Part shown: positions 1 to 7,942 of the stretch, in pieces
Layout: every line of letters begins with the position of its first letter
Position numbering within the stretch: position 1 is the stretch's first letter
Assembly: GCF_040518285.1 (NCBI RefSeq)
Contig: NZ_CP155449.1
Location: 3,658,001-3,722,000 of the forward strand
DNA length: 64,000 nt
Reading direction: 5' to 3'
Origin: Knoellia sp. S7-12
GTDB lineage: Bacteria; Actinomycetota; Actinomycetes; Actinomycetales; Dermatophilaceae
The notes under the pieces: generated by a model
Databases searched by the model: none
Seen by the model: only the letters and a program-made list of their open reading frames with translations
What the model was told of the DNA's origin: nothing
Program-made: the position numbers and the translations under genes

Positions 1-14
1 TGAGGAACGACCGC

Positions 15-521
15 TCAGCTCCAGCTGGGCGGCGGGGGCGGTGCACCAGTGCCCTGGGCGCCGTCGACTCCCTCCTTCCGGACCGGCTCGGACGGAGCCA
101 ACGGCTCCGGCGCAGCGACCGGTTCGGCAGGAGCGACAGGTGCGGGCGGCGGAGCCCCGGCTCCCGAGCCCTGGCTCGCCTCGTAGGCACTACGAACGGC
201 ACCAGGAGGCGGAGGCGGAGTTCCGGGTGCGGCATATGCCGAAGTCAGGGTGAGGTTGAGGCCACCGCTCGACTCAAGACCCTGCAGCTCGCCCATGATC
301 CGTTGGTACTCCTCCGCCGAACCGGGCCGGCCCTGCGCATTGAGGTAGGTCAGCGCGCCGAGGTCACGCAACAGCCGGTCTGCAGGCGCACTGCCGCTGG
401 ACCCGCCCCCGAGGTTGCCGCTCATCAAGTTGGGATTGGCGGTCTGGAAGTCGGCCGCAGCCTTCTTGGCGTCCGTCGCTGCCTGCTTGGCTGCGGCGGT
501 CGCCTTGTCGAGGAACCCCAT
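15..521 (-). CDS. Hypothetical protein, helical N-terminus and Pro/Ala-rich tail
   Basis: I do not recognise this 168-residue protein. Residues 1-30 are an Ala/Lys-rich amphipathic helix, followed by a Gly/Ser linker. Residues about 45-85 could form a short helical hairpin containing DRLLRDLG and EEYQRIMGEL. The second half is low-complexity Pro/Ala/Glu. There is no signal peptide or membrane segment. The ATG at 521 is preferred over an upstream TTG because AGGAGG lies five bases before it. It is transcribed away from the AIM24-like gene across a 134-base gap. The codon pattern looks real, but the function is unknown. Confidence 0.6.
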   Translation of the reverse strand: MGFLDKATAAAKQAATDAKKAAADFQTANPNLMSGNLGGGSSGSAPADRLLRDLGALTYLNAQGRPGSAEEYQRIMGELQGLESSGGLNLTLTSAYAAPGTPPPPPGAVRSAYEASQGSGAGAPPPAPVAPAEPVAAPEPLAPSEPVRKEGVDGAQGTGAPPPPPSWS

Positions 522-655
522 GTCTGCCTCCTGCAAATTTGCGGATGTGAGTCTGCCGAAACGATATCCCCGCGATCCAGCGGTGTCCTAGATTTGCCTT
601 CGGGAGTTCCGAGGCGAGGGCCTGGGGATGCCATCGAAGCAAGGGGTGTGAAGCG

Positions 656-1387
656 ATGATTCACGGCTCGCTGTTCCAGGATTTCAGGGAGAAGGAGACG
701 GCCGATCCGTTCGCCCTGCAGAACAAGAAGTTGCTCCGTGTCGACATGCGTTATGGCGAGGTCATGGCGCGGGCTGGCTCGATGGTCGCCTACCAGGGTG
801 ACGTGCGCTTCGCCAAGAAGGGCCAGGGCATGGGGAAGTTCCTCAAGTCGGCTGTCACCGGCGAGGGCCTGACGATGATGACCTGCTCGGGGCAGGGCGA
901 GCTGTTCCTCGCCGAGTCCGCCGCCGACATCCAGCTCATGTATCTCGACAACGACGCCATCTCGGTCAACGGCAACAATGTGCTCGCGTTCAGCAGCTCG
1001 ATCAACTGGGACATCCACCGCATCCAGGCCCGCGGCGCAGCCATGACGGGCGGGCTCTACAACGTCTCGCTGCAGGGGACCGGATATGTCGCGGTCACCA
1101 CCTCGGGCGACCCCATCGCTCTCGACGTCGCCAGCTCCCCCACCTTCGGCGATGCCCAGGCCGTCGTCCTGTGGACCGCCGGGGTCCGGATGGATGTCCG
1201 CGTGGACACCGGCGGCATCGGCTCGCTCGTGCGCGGTGGGAGCGGTGAAATGTTGCAGATGGCCTTCACTGGTCAGGGCCACGTGCTAGTCCAGCCCAGC
1301 GAATCGGTCGTCAACGGCAGCCATCAGCAGGCAGGCGGCGGGGGCAACAGTGGCCAGGGTGGCCTCCTCGGCCAAGTGCTGGGCTAG
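656..1387 (+). CDS. AIM24 family protein
   Basis: This 243-residue protein matches the AIM24 (mitochondrial biogenesis AIM24-like) family of cytosolic beta-sandwich proteins. Features seen are the early LLRVDMRYGEVMARAGSMVAY stretch, a Gly-rich KGQGMGKFLK turn followed by TGEGL, and repeated beta strands such as GQGELFLAE and GTGYVAVTT. A Gly/Gln-rich tail follows residue 220. In bacteria the family often sits near stress or tellurite-type genes; its biochemical role is not established. The start is ATG, with an AAGGGG-like ribosome site about ten bases upstream. It looks like a single-gene transcript. Confidence 0.85.
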   Translation: MIHGSLFQDFREKETADPFALQNKKLLRVDMRYGEVMARAGSMVAYQGDVRFAKKGQGMGKFLKSAVTGEGLTMMTCSGQGELFLAESAADIQLMYLDNDAISVNGNNVLAFSSSINWDIHRIQARGAAMTGGLYNVSLQGTGYVAVTTSGDPIALDVASSPTFGDAQAVVLWTAGVRMDVRVDTGGIGSLVRGGSGEMLQMAFTGQGHVLVQPSESVVNGSHQQAGGGGNSGQGGLLGQVLG

Positions 1388-1406
1388 CCAGAGGCGCGGG
1401 TCGGCT

Positions 1407-2039
1407 TCAGTTGCGCGGCAGGGAGATCAAACCGACCCTGTATGCCGCCGTGACCGCGGCCGTGCGGTCCGTCACCTCGAGCTTCGTGAAGATCCGCAAC
1501 AGGTGGGTCTTGACGGTCGCCTCACCGATGAAGAGCTCCCGGCCCACCTCACCGTTCGACAGGCCTCGGGCCACGGCGCGCAGGACGTCGAGTTCGCGCG
1601 GGGTGAGCTCGACTCGGGCCGGAACGCGCAGTCGCTCGGCGAGCCGGGCCGCCACCGGGGGCGCCAGCACCGTTTCACCCAGTGCCGCTCGTCGGATCGC
1701 GTCGGCGAGGACGGTCGGCGCCGTGTCCTTGAGCAGGTAGCCCCTTGCGCCTGACTCGACCGCACGCACGATGTCCGCGTCGGTGTCATAGGTCGTGAGG
1801 ACGAGCACCTCGGGTGGGTTGGGTTGGGCACGCAGACGAGCGGTGGCCTCGGCGCCGTCCATCACCGGCATACGCAGATCCATGAGGACCACATCGGGAG
1901 CGAGCTTCGGAGAGAGGGCGAGTGCCTCGGCACCGTTGGCCGCCTCCCCGACGACGTCGAGGTCCTCGATCTCACTGAGCAACGCAACCATGCCGGCCCG
2001 CACGACGGGGTGGTCGTCGACGATGAGGATGCGGATCAT
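1407..2039 (-). CDS. Two-component response regulator, NarL/LuxR type
   Basis: This 210-residue regulator has an N-terminal receiver domain (residues 1-120). The acidic pair is DD at 8-9, the phospho-acceptor is Asp54 in VLMDLRMP, and the conserved Lys lies in LLKDT. A C-terminal LuxR-type helix-turn-helix (about 143-205) contains LTPRELDVLRAVARGLSN and the recognition segment EATVKTHL. Its start overlaps the kinase stop by four bases (ATGA), so the two are probably translationally coupled. As last gene of the exporter/kinase operon, it most likely controls that exporter; that is inference from context. Confidence 0.93.
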   Translation of the reverse strand: MIRILIVDDHPVVRAGMVALLSEIEDLDVVGEAANGAEALALSPKLAPDVVLMDLRMPVMDGAEATARLRAQPNPPEVLVLTTYDTDADIVRAVESGARGYLLKDTAPTVLADAIRRAALGETVLAPPVAARLAERLRVPARVELTPRELDVLRAVARGLSNGEVGRELFIGEATVKTHLLRIFTKLEVTDRTAAVTAAYRVGLISLPRN

Positions 2040-3247
2040 CGGGGCAGCTCCATGACGAGTCGGGTTCCATGGGTTTCGCCGCGATCGATGGTGACGGCTC
2101 CGCCCAGTTCTGCTGCGCGAGAGCGCAATCCGTCGAGGCCGAAGCCGCGGGCGGTCGTGGCATCGAAGCCCGAGCCGTCGTCGGTGACCTCGAGTGCGAC
2201 CCGCTCCGGTTCATAGGTGAGTGTCAGGGCCGCGGCCTTGGCTCCGGAGTGACGGCGGACGTTGGACAACGCCTCCTGGGCGCCACGCAGGACGACGACT
2301 TCGGCATTGCCACCGAGTGGTGCAGGTTCTCCGGTGACCGACGACGACACCTGTATGCCGGTCTCTCGCGTCATCGTGTCGGCGAGCCTCGCGAGCGCCT
2401 CGACGAGGGTGCGGGACTGAAGGTGTCCGGGCGTGAGCTCGGCGACGATGACGCGGGCCTCGGCAAGGTTGTCGACGGCGGTGCTCTCGATCATCGCGAG
2501 GCGCTCGCGTGCTGTCACGATGTCCTCACGGTCCAGCGCCGAGGTGGCCGCGCGGGACAGCGCGATGACCGAGGTAAAACCCTGTGCAAGGGTGTCGTGG
2601 ATCTCGCGGGAGAGGCGACCTCGCTCGTCCTGAACGCCCTGCGCGCGTTCGACGGCGGCGAGCTGGGCCCGCGTCGACCGGAGCTGGTCGATGACCGTGG
2701 CCCGCTGCTCCGCCTCGCCGATGATCTTGTGGATGAACAGGCCCAGAGCGGCAGACAGCACGAAGGAGATCACGACGGAGATGAGCGCCCCCGGCACTTG
2801 AGCCGCCGGGTCGTCGGCGGGGAGCACCACAGCGACAAAGAGCCCGACGAGCGCCAAGCCGGTGGCGACGAGGGCTGGTCGCACCTCGAAGGTCGCCCAG
2901 ACCTGGGGGAAGAGGCAGAAGAAGAGCAACCACGCCTCGAACCCCGGGTCGATGACGATGATGGTGAGCAGGCAGGCCCAGGCGAAGACCTGGTAGAGCA
3001 CGGCATACCTGATCTCCTCGCGCTGGACCGCTCGGTATCCAAAGGCCGCGTAGGCGATCCCGATCCCGAGCAGCAGGAGCAAAGTGGGCACGTGACCGCG
3101 CGGTCCCGGCGGTTGGAGCAGCGCGACCACCCCTGCCGTCACGATGATGGCGAAGCACCCGCCGTGCCACCACTTTGCCTGCCCACGCCAGACGGCCGCG
3201 AGCTCGTCGCTCGACAACTGCGCTGGAGGAGTGGTTGACGCGGTCAC
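2036..3247 (-). CDS. Sensor histidine kinase, HisKA_3 type
   Basis: This 403-residue membrane kinase is partner to the downstream NarL-type regulator. Residues about 30-175 hold roughly five or six hydrophobic segments with no sizeable extracellular domain, an 'intramembrane-sensing' layout. A coiled segment (176-208) leads to a HisKA_3 dimerisation box with phospho-acceptor His217 in SREIHDTLAQG. The HATPase domain ends in DDGSGFD and GFGLDGLRSRA. A longer open frame extends upstream inside the permease gene. I chose the GTG at 3247, eight bases past the permease stop, because the homologous part begins there. The start has no strong ribosome site, so coupling to the permease is likely. Confidence 0.88.
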   Translation of the reverse strand: MTASTTPPAQLSSDELAAVWRGQAKWWHGGCFAIIVTAGVVALLQPPGPRGHVPTLLLLLGIGIAYAAFGYRAVQREEIRYAVLYQVFAWACLLTIIVIDPGFEAWLLFFCLFPQVWATFEVRPALVATGLALVGLFVAVVLPADDPAAQVPGALISVVISFVLSAALGLFIHKIIGEAEQRATVIDQLRSTRAQLAAVERAQGVQDERGRLSREIHDTLAQGFTSVIALSRAATSALDREDIVTARERLAMIESTAVDNLAEARVIVAELTPGHLQSRTLVEALARLADTMTRETGIQVSSSVTGEPAPLGGNAEVVVLRGAQEALSNVRRHSGAKAAALTLTYEPERVALEVTDDGSGFDATTARGFGLDGLRSRAAELGGAVTIDRGETHGTRLVMELPR

Positions 3248-3254
3248 GGGGCCA

Positions 3255-4052
3255 TCATGTCGTGCCGCGCTTGAACCAGCGGAAGGTGAGGACGCAGAGG
3301 ATGAGACCGGCGACGGCCCACACGACGAGGACGAGCGCGGTGCGACCGTGCTCCCAGGCGCCACCCATCTCCATGGAGGCCATGACGTCGGGGAAGAACA
3401 CCGAACGCATGCCCTGCGCGATCCACTTGAGCGGGAAGATCGAGGCCACCTGTTGCAGCCACGAGGGGATGTCGGTGAAGGCGAAGTAGACGCCCGAGAT
3501 GAACTGCAGGAGAAGCATCGGCGCGACGACCACCGCACCGACCGTCCTGGCCGAGGCGAGCGAGCTGTACGCCGTGCCGAGAACGGTACCGGCGAACGCG
3601 CCGAGTCCGAAGACCCACGCGAAGGTGATCCATCGGCCAGCCGTGTCGGGCAGGTCGACACCGAACGCGAACCTGGCCACCACGAGCAGCACGACCTGCT
3701 GCGCGAGGGCGGTGACGACCACCAGTCCGACCTTGCCGAGGAAGTAGGACACTGGGGGCATGGGGGTACTGCGCAGCCGTTTGAGGGTGCCGTCGTCACG
3801 CTCGGCCGCCACTGACATCGCCATCGTCTGGAAGGACGTGAGCAGGACTCCGGCGGAGATCATGCCGGGGAGGAAGTACTCGGCGGCACTCATCTGCGCG
3901 CCGCCAGCCTCCATGCTGTCGCCGAAGATCACCGAGAAGAGCGCGAGCATGAGGATGGGGAAGAGGAAGGAGAAGAAGACGGCTTCCTTCTCGCGCGAAT
4001 ACATCTTGAGCTCGATCACGGTCCGGTCGAGCCCTAGTGCGACGGCGTTCAT
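3255..4052 (-). CDS. ABC-2 type transporter permease
   Basis: This 265-residue integral membrane protein is the channel half of an ABC-2 (DrrB-like) exporter. It has about six hydrophobic segments, a cytoplasmic N-terminal stretch MNAVALGLDRTVIELKMYSR, and the family pattern ERDDGTLKRLRSTPMP after the second membrane segment. It overlaps the upstream ATPase gene by ATGA and is followed closely by the kinase gene, giving the order ATPase, permease, kinase, regulator. This arrangement is usual for detoxification or lipid/antibiotic export modules controlled by their own two-component system. The substrate cannot be told from sequence. Confidence 0.9.
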   Translation of the reverse strand: MNAVALGLDRTVIELKMYSREKEAVFFSFLFPILMLALFSVIFGDSMEAGGAQMSAAEYFLPGMISAGVLLTSFQTMAMSVAAERDDGTLKRLRSTPMPPVSYFLGKVGLVVVTALAQQVVLLVVARFAFGVDLPDTAGRWITFAWVFGLGAFAGTVLGTAYSSLASARTVGAVVVAPMLLLQFISGVYFAFTDIPSWLQQVASIFPLKWIAQGMRSVFFPDVMASMEMGGAWEHGRTALVLVVWAVAGLILCVLTFRWFKRGTT

Positions 4053-4939
4053 GCCATGACCCCTTCTGTCGTGGCGGCCCGATCGGCCGTGCCCGTGCCG
4101 GTGACGTGCGGTGAGATGAGTGAGAGGTAGGTGTCCTCGAGCGAGGGCCTGCTGACGACGAGGTCGGGGACCTCACCCCCGAGCCGCTCCGAGAGTTTCG
4201 CAATCTCGTGAGTGGGGGTGGCACAGCGAAGGGTGCGGCGTTGGCCGGCCTCGGTCCACGAGACCGTGGCCTCCTCGGAAGCGCGGCCCCCGAGGTTGGC
4301 CGGGGTGTCGAGGGCGAGCAGCCTGCCAGCGGCGATGACACCGACGCGGTCGGCGAGCTGTTCGGCCTCGTCGAGGTAGTGCGTCGTGAGCAGGATGGTC
4401 GTGCCCTCGGACGCAAGGTTGCGGATGAGTCCCCAGAAGTCGCGGCGCGCCTGCGGGTCGAAGCCGGTGGTCGGCTCGTCGAGGAAGAGCAGCTCTGGGC
4501 GTCCGACGATGCCGAGCGCCACATCCAGGCGTCGGCGCTGCCCGCCCGAGAGCCCGGCGATGCGCACGTCTGCCTTCTCTTCGAGCCCGACGGCGGCAAT
4601 GACCTCGTCGACCCCGCGGGGCGTGGCATAGGTGCGAGCCGTCGAACCGAGGATCTCGCGCGGAGTGAGCAGGTCGAGTCCGGACGAGTTCTGGAGGACG
4701 ATGCCAATCTGGTTGCGCCACAGCCGGTTTGCCTTGTACGGGTCCTCACCGAGGACACGCACCTCGCCCGCGTCAGGCGTGCGGAAGCCTTCGAGGATCT
4801 CAACCGTCGTCGTCTTGCCTGCGCCATTGGGGCCGAGGAGCGAGAAGACCTCACCCGCCTCGATGTCGAGGTCGAGGCCGTCGACCGCCCGCTTGTCGCC
4901 GTATTGCTTGACGAGTCCTCTGATCCTGATCGCTGTCAT
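4049..4939 (-). CDS. ABC transporter ATP-binding protein (DrrA-like)
   Basis: This 296-residue nucleotide-binding subunit powers the adjacent ABC-2 permease. Walker A is GPNGAGKT at residues 36-43. The signature is LSGGQRRRLDVALG, Walker B is LLFLDEPTTGFDP, and the switch His lies in LLTTHYLDEAEQLADR. A C-terminal extension of about 70 residues resembles the DrrA regulatory tail. The open frame continues upstream, but the ATG at 4939 starts the conserved MTAIRIRGLVKQYGDK. This is the first gene of the operon; the 84 bases before it separate it from a divergent membrane-protein gene. Confidence 0.93.
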   Translation of the reverse strand: MTAIRIRGLVKQYGDKRAVDGLDLDIEAGEVFSLLGPNGAGKTTTVEILEGFRTPDAGEVRVLGEDPYKANRLWRNQIGIVLQNSSGLDLLTPREILGSTARTYATPRGVDEVIAAVGLEEKADVRIAGLSGGQRRRLDVALGIVGRPELLFLDEPTTGFDPQARRDFWGLIRNLASEGTTILLTTHYLDEAEQLADRVGVIAAGRLLALDTPANLGGRASEEATVSWTEAGQRRTLRCATPTHEIAKLSERLGGEVPDLVVSRPSLEDTYLSLISPHVTGTGTADRAATTEGVMA

Positions 4940-5023
4940 GTGTCCAGCGTGCTCCGTCCACCTACCCCGCGGAACCGACCGGCGGGTGGACCCGCCATCC
5001 ACCGACCGGTGGACACTGTGCCC

Positions 5024-5392
5024 ATGGCGCGCAACATCGAATCGGGTGATCCAGTCCTTCGGGACACCGGCGTGGTGCTTGCTGTCGGCGGCATCGTCCT
5101 GTTGGTGCTGATCTTCACCGGCCTGTGGAGCACGAGGACATGGTGGTCCTCGGCCATGGACCTCTCGGGGAACTCGGCCACGAAGACCGTCCTGATCCTC
5201 GTCCTCGCCCCGCTCGTCGCATCAGGGACATTGATGATGGCGCTTCGGGGTGAGGAAGCGTGGACCTCGAGGCGGAAGTGGAGGACTGCGCTCTACGTCG
5301 GCCTGACGGTATTGGCGTTCGCGGGTTGCGTCGTGCTGCCGGGAACTGCTGCGGGAAGGACTCTCATCCAGACCTATGCGGAGGACATCTGA
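5024..5392 (+). CDS. Small hypothetical membrane protein
   Basis: This protein of about 122 residues is unfamiliar to me. It has three predicted hydrophobic stretches: VVLAVGGIVLLVLIFTGLW, VLILVLAPLVASGTLMMAL and ALYVGLTVLAFAGCVVL. A basic cytoplasmic loop (RGEEAWTSRRKWR) separates the last two. It is divergent from the ABC exporter operon and ends four bases before the convergent MFS stop. The ATG at 5024 was chosen; an in-frame GTG at 5018 is nearly as good. Nothing identifies a function. Confidence 0.6.
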   Translation: MARNIESGDPVLRDTGVVLAVGGIVLLVLIFTGLWSTRTWWSSAMDLSGNSATKTVLILVLAPLVASGTLMMALRGEEAWTSRRKWRTALYVGLTVLAFAGCVVLPGTAAGRTLIQTYAEDI

Positions 5393-5395
5393 CCC

Positions 5396-6622
5396 TCACC
5401 GGCGGCTTGTCAACCCCGTGCGTGACGGCACCGTGCTTGCCCGCACTCGGAGTGCGGCGGTTGCTGCGATGAGGAGCCCGACAACACCACAGACGACGTA
5501 TGCCGTCCGCGTACCGAGCTGGGTGCCGAGGACTCCGCCGATGGCGAGGGCCCCGATCGTCGCCGTCCGGGACAGGCCGCTCACGAGCGCAACGACCTTC
5601 CCGCGATCGCCCTCGGCGATCTCACGCAGGAGGAGGGTGAAGATCAAGGCATTGACGATGCCCAGGGCGAGACCGATGACGAAGGCTGACACGGCATACG
5701 CCCAGAGAGTTGGCGCCAACCCCTGACCGATCTGGAGGATCGGCACGAAAGTGATCCCGATGAGGAGCCCCAGGATGCGGCGATCACGGGTGCGCACCGC
5801 GCCGGCTGCGAAGGCGCCGACCACGGCACCCACGCCACCGCACGCCTCGGCAAGTCCGAACTGGGTTGGGGTGGCACCGAGTTCGCCTCGGACGAGGAAC
5901 ACCTCGACGGCGCTGACTGCCTCGACCGTGAGGATGATCGGCACGACCCCGAAGACCAGCGCGGACATCACTGGGTTCGCACGCAAGGCGATGAGCCCGT
6001 CCCGCGGGAGGAACGACGACGACGACCGGTGCCCTGACGCCGGACGGGTGACCCGGAGCGCGAAGGACGCCGCAAGCACCGCGACAAAGCTCGCCGCATT
6101 GATGCCGAGGACCAGGGTGCTCCCCCAGTGCTCGACGAGCAGCCCAGCCATGGCTGCGCCCAGAGGCGAGGCGATCGCCCGCATCCCCTGCGCGAGAGAG
6201 ACATAGGTGCCGGCGAGGTCCTCTCCGACGACCAGAGGCATCACCGCGGTCCAGACCGGGGTGGCGAAGGAGAACCCGGTCTGCAGCACGAGCACTGACA
6301 GGCAGGTCCAGACGAAGGATGGAGCGGCGACGAGACCGACGGCCCCGATGGCCTGCACCAGGGTCGCGGCGATGAGGACGCGACGTGGGTCGTGTGCGTC
6401 TGCGACCGAACCTGCGATGCCCATGGTCAGGACGAGCGGGACCGCGAAGCAGACGAGCAGAGCGGCGACGGCTCCCGGTCCGCCGCCCTCGTCGTGGATG
6501 CGCAACAGCAGGGCCACCATGGCCAGGACGTCGCCCACCATCGAGACCAAGGACGCCGCGAGGATGAGGCGCGCCTGACGCACAGCCAACACACCGGCAT
6601 ACTCGTGAAGTAGTTGCTTCAT
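5396..6622 (-). CDS. MFS transporter
   Basis: This 408-residue major facilitator has about twelve hydrophobic segments in two halves joined by a polar loop near residues 195-215 (GHRSSSSFLPRDG). The cytoplasmic loop-2 region reads GSVADAHDPRRVLI, a variant of the MFS G-x-x-x-D-R/K-x-G-R motif. It belongs with MFS_1/MFS_3-type exporters that are commonly partnered with a small winged-helix repressor. That repressor is divergent here, and two palindromes occupy the gap, one overlapping this gene's start codon (6620-6622). Likely job: drug or metabolite efflux under repressor control; the substrate is unknown. Confidence 0.88.
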   Translation of the reverse strand: MKQLLHEYAGVLAVRQARLILAASLVSMVGDVLAMVALLLRIHDEGGGPGAVAALLVCFAVPLVLTMGIAGSVADAHDPRRVLIAATLVQAIGAVGLVAAPSFVWTCLSVLVLQTGFSFATPVWTAVMPLVVGEDLAGTYVSLAQGMRAIASPLGAAMAGLLVEHWGSTLVLGINAASFVAVLAASFALRVTRPASGHRSSSSFLPRDGLIALRANPVMSALVFGVVPIILTVEAVSAVEVFLVRGELGATPTQFGLAEACGGVGAVVGAFAAGAVRTRDRRILGLLIGITFVPILQIGQGLAPTLWAYAVSAFVIGLALGIVNALIFTLLLREIAEGDRGKVVALVSGLSRTATIGALAIGGVLGTQLGTRTAYVVCGVVGLLIAATAALRVRASTVPSRTGLTSRR

Positions 6623-6644
6623 AACTGTGAAGGTAATGCTTCAC
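6605..6644. promoter_or_regulatory. Twin palindromic operators between MFS and ArsR-type genes
   Basis: Two inverted repeats of the same sequence family lie between the divergent genes. The first is GTGAAG-N6-CTTCAT (6605-6622), which covers the MFS start codon. The second is GTGAAG-N6-CTTCAC (6627-6644), a perfect arm match that reaches the -35 region of the regulator gene. Their centres are 22 bp apart, two helical turns, so two repressor dimers could bind one face. The natural ligand is the winged-helix regulator encoded at 6676. Confidence 0.7.
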
Positions 6645-6675
6645 GCTTTGGCACGTCAACACTAGAGTGGGAGCC

Positions 6676-7236
6676 ATGGCCAAGAAGCGACCCGACGAGC
6701 TGCGGATCACTGACCCGCGGGCGCTGCGTGCGCTCGCCCACCCGGCCCGTCAGCGGCTCATCACAGAGCTTTTCTCGGGCGAGGTGCTCACCGCGACCGA
6801 AGCGGCGGCGCTCGTCGACCTCACCCCGTCGGCGACGAGCTATCACCTGCGCGCACTCGAGAAGTGGGGCGTCGTCGAGCGCGACTCCTCGACGAGCGAT
6901 GCGCGTGAGCGGCCATGGCGGTCGACGGCGACGACGATCTCGATCCTCCCCGAGGCGCACCGGGCGGCGGGCCGCGACCTCAGTCGAAGCTCGCTCGCGA
7001 AGTGGTTCGTCGGGCTCGACGCCGGCCTGGACCGGCTGGCGGCGTCACTGGAGACTGGTGACGAGACGGGCATGACCTCGCGGGGACGGCTCTGGGTCAC
7101 CGACGCCGAGCTCGAGGAGCTCAAGAAGCAGCTCGACGAGGTGTTCCGCGCACACCGCGGTCGCACTCGCCGCGACCACCCCGCTGACGCAAAACCGTGG
7201 GACGTCTATGCGCTGATCCTTCCCGCAGAGAAATAG
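6676..7236 (+). CDS. Winged-helix transcriptional regulator (ArsR/HTH_20 type)
   Basis: This 186-residue protein has an N-terminal winged helix at about residues 15-95. It opens DPRALRALAHPARQRLI, with recognition helix TPSATSYHLRALEKWG and the wing VERDSSTSDARERPWRS. The C-terminal half is helical and probably binds ligand or dimerises. Divergence from the MFS gene and the shared palindromes suggest it represses both. The ATG at 6676 is chosen over the GTG at 6667. A TAGAGT hexamer (6663-6668) sits one -10 distance before that ATG, and no separate ribosome site fits, so the mRNA may be leaderless. Confidence 0.88.
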   Translation: MAKKRPDELRITDPRALRALAHPARQRLITELFSGEVLTATEAAALVDLTPSATSYHLRALEKWGVVERDSSTSDARERPWRSTATTISILPEAHRAAGRDLSRSSLAKWFVGLDAGLDRLAASLETGDETGMTSRGRLWVTDAELEELKKQLDEVFRAHRGRTRRDHPADAKPWDVYALILPAEK

Positions 7237-7272
7237 GCGGAACCAAACGTCGCGCGGAGAGGTCGAAGTGTC

Positions 7273-7743
7273 ATGAGGGCTTTCGCGTGGCGCACCTGGG
7301 CCGCGGTCGGCCTGGTCTCGGCTGTCCTGCTCGGTGGGGCGTATGCCGTGTGGTCAACTCGCGATGATGCGACCGTGAACGATGCGGGCTGGCTCGACTC
7401 CCTCGAAGGCGTGCAGGGCGAATGGGTGTCGAACGTCGGTTTCTCCTACGACGGGACGGAGCCCTGGTCAGCGCCGGTGCGGCTCACCATCTCGGGTGAC
7501 GAGCTGGGCCTGTATGCCGGCTGCAACCACCTCAGTGCCACGGTCACCCTCAGAGATCATCGCCTTTCGGCGGGCGACGGCATCGTGTCGACAGAGATCG
7601 GCTGCCCCGCCGAACTGGCCGCTCGGGACGCGTGGCTGGCCGCACTCGTGGACGACCGGGCCACCGTGCAACTCAAGGGGTCGACCGACGGGCCGATGCT
7701 CGCCTTCGACACCGACGCGGGGTGGATCGGCTTCATCCGCTAG
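7273..7743 (+). CDS. Membrane-anchored META/HslJ-like domain protein
   Basis: This 156-residue protein has an N-terminal membrane anchor or uncleaved signal (residues 8-27) and an extracytoplasmic domain of the META (HslJ-like) type. The recognisable core is LYAGCNHLSATVTLRDHRLSAG followed by the paired-Cys stretch STEIGCPAELAARDAWLAAL. The two cysteines (GCN and GCP) may form a disulfide. META proteins are small beta-rich envelope proteins linked to heat or antibiotic tolerance in some bacteria, with no enzymatic role known. It is separate from the regulator upstream by 36 bases and could be read through from it. Confidence 0.8.
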   Translation: MRAFAWRTWAAVGLVSAVLLGGAYAVWSTRDDATVNDAGWLDSLEGVQGEWVSNVGFSYDGTEPWSAPVRLTISGDELGLYAGCNHLSATVTLRDHRLSAGDGIVSTEIGCPAELAARDAWLAALVDDRATVQLKGSTDGPMLAFDTDAGWIGFIR

Positions 7744-7918
7744 CGGCCCGACGATCACCGATGAAATTCATCAGTGTCAGAGGGATCTGATGGACTCCTT
7801 GGGAGGGCGGCCGCGGTGAGGTGCGACGGCTCATGCAGTGGTGCGTGCTTGCAATGCGATGCGAGCAGTTCGGTTGTGCTGCAACTGAATTCGCGTGTGG
7901 ATAACCCTTTGAGTGTCA

Positions 7919-7934
7919 CCGAACAGGTGTACGA
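7919..7934. promoter_or_regulatory. Candidate LexA (SOS) box
   Basis: CCGAAC-AGGT-GTACGA matches the actinobacterial SOS box TCGAAC-N4-GTTCGA at 10 of 12 defined positions. It lies 8-24 bases before the DUF222-HNH start and overlaps a -10-like TACGAT at 7930-7935, a position where LexA would block transcription. Several 13E12-family genes of Mycobacterium tuberculosis are known LexA targets, which supports the call. Confidence 0.65.
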
Positions 7935-7942
7935 TGAGAGGT

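Noticed and set aside
3248..3799. Upstream extension of the histidine kinase frame
   Set aside because: It lies within the permease gene and is Ser/Arg-rich shadow sequence. The kinase homology begins at 3247.
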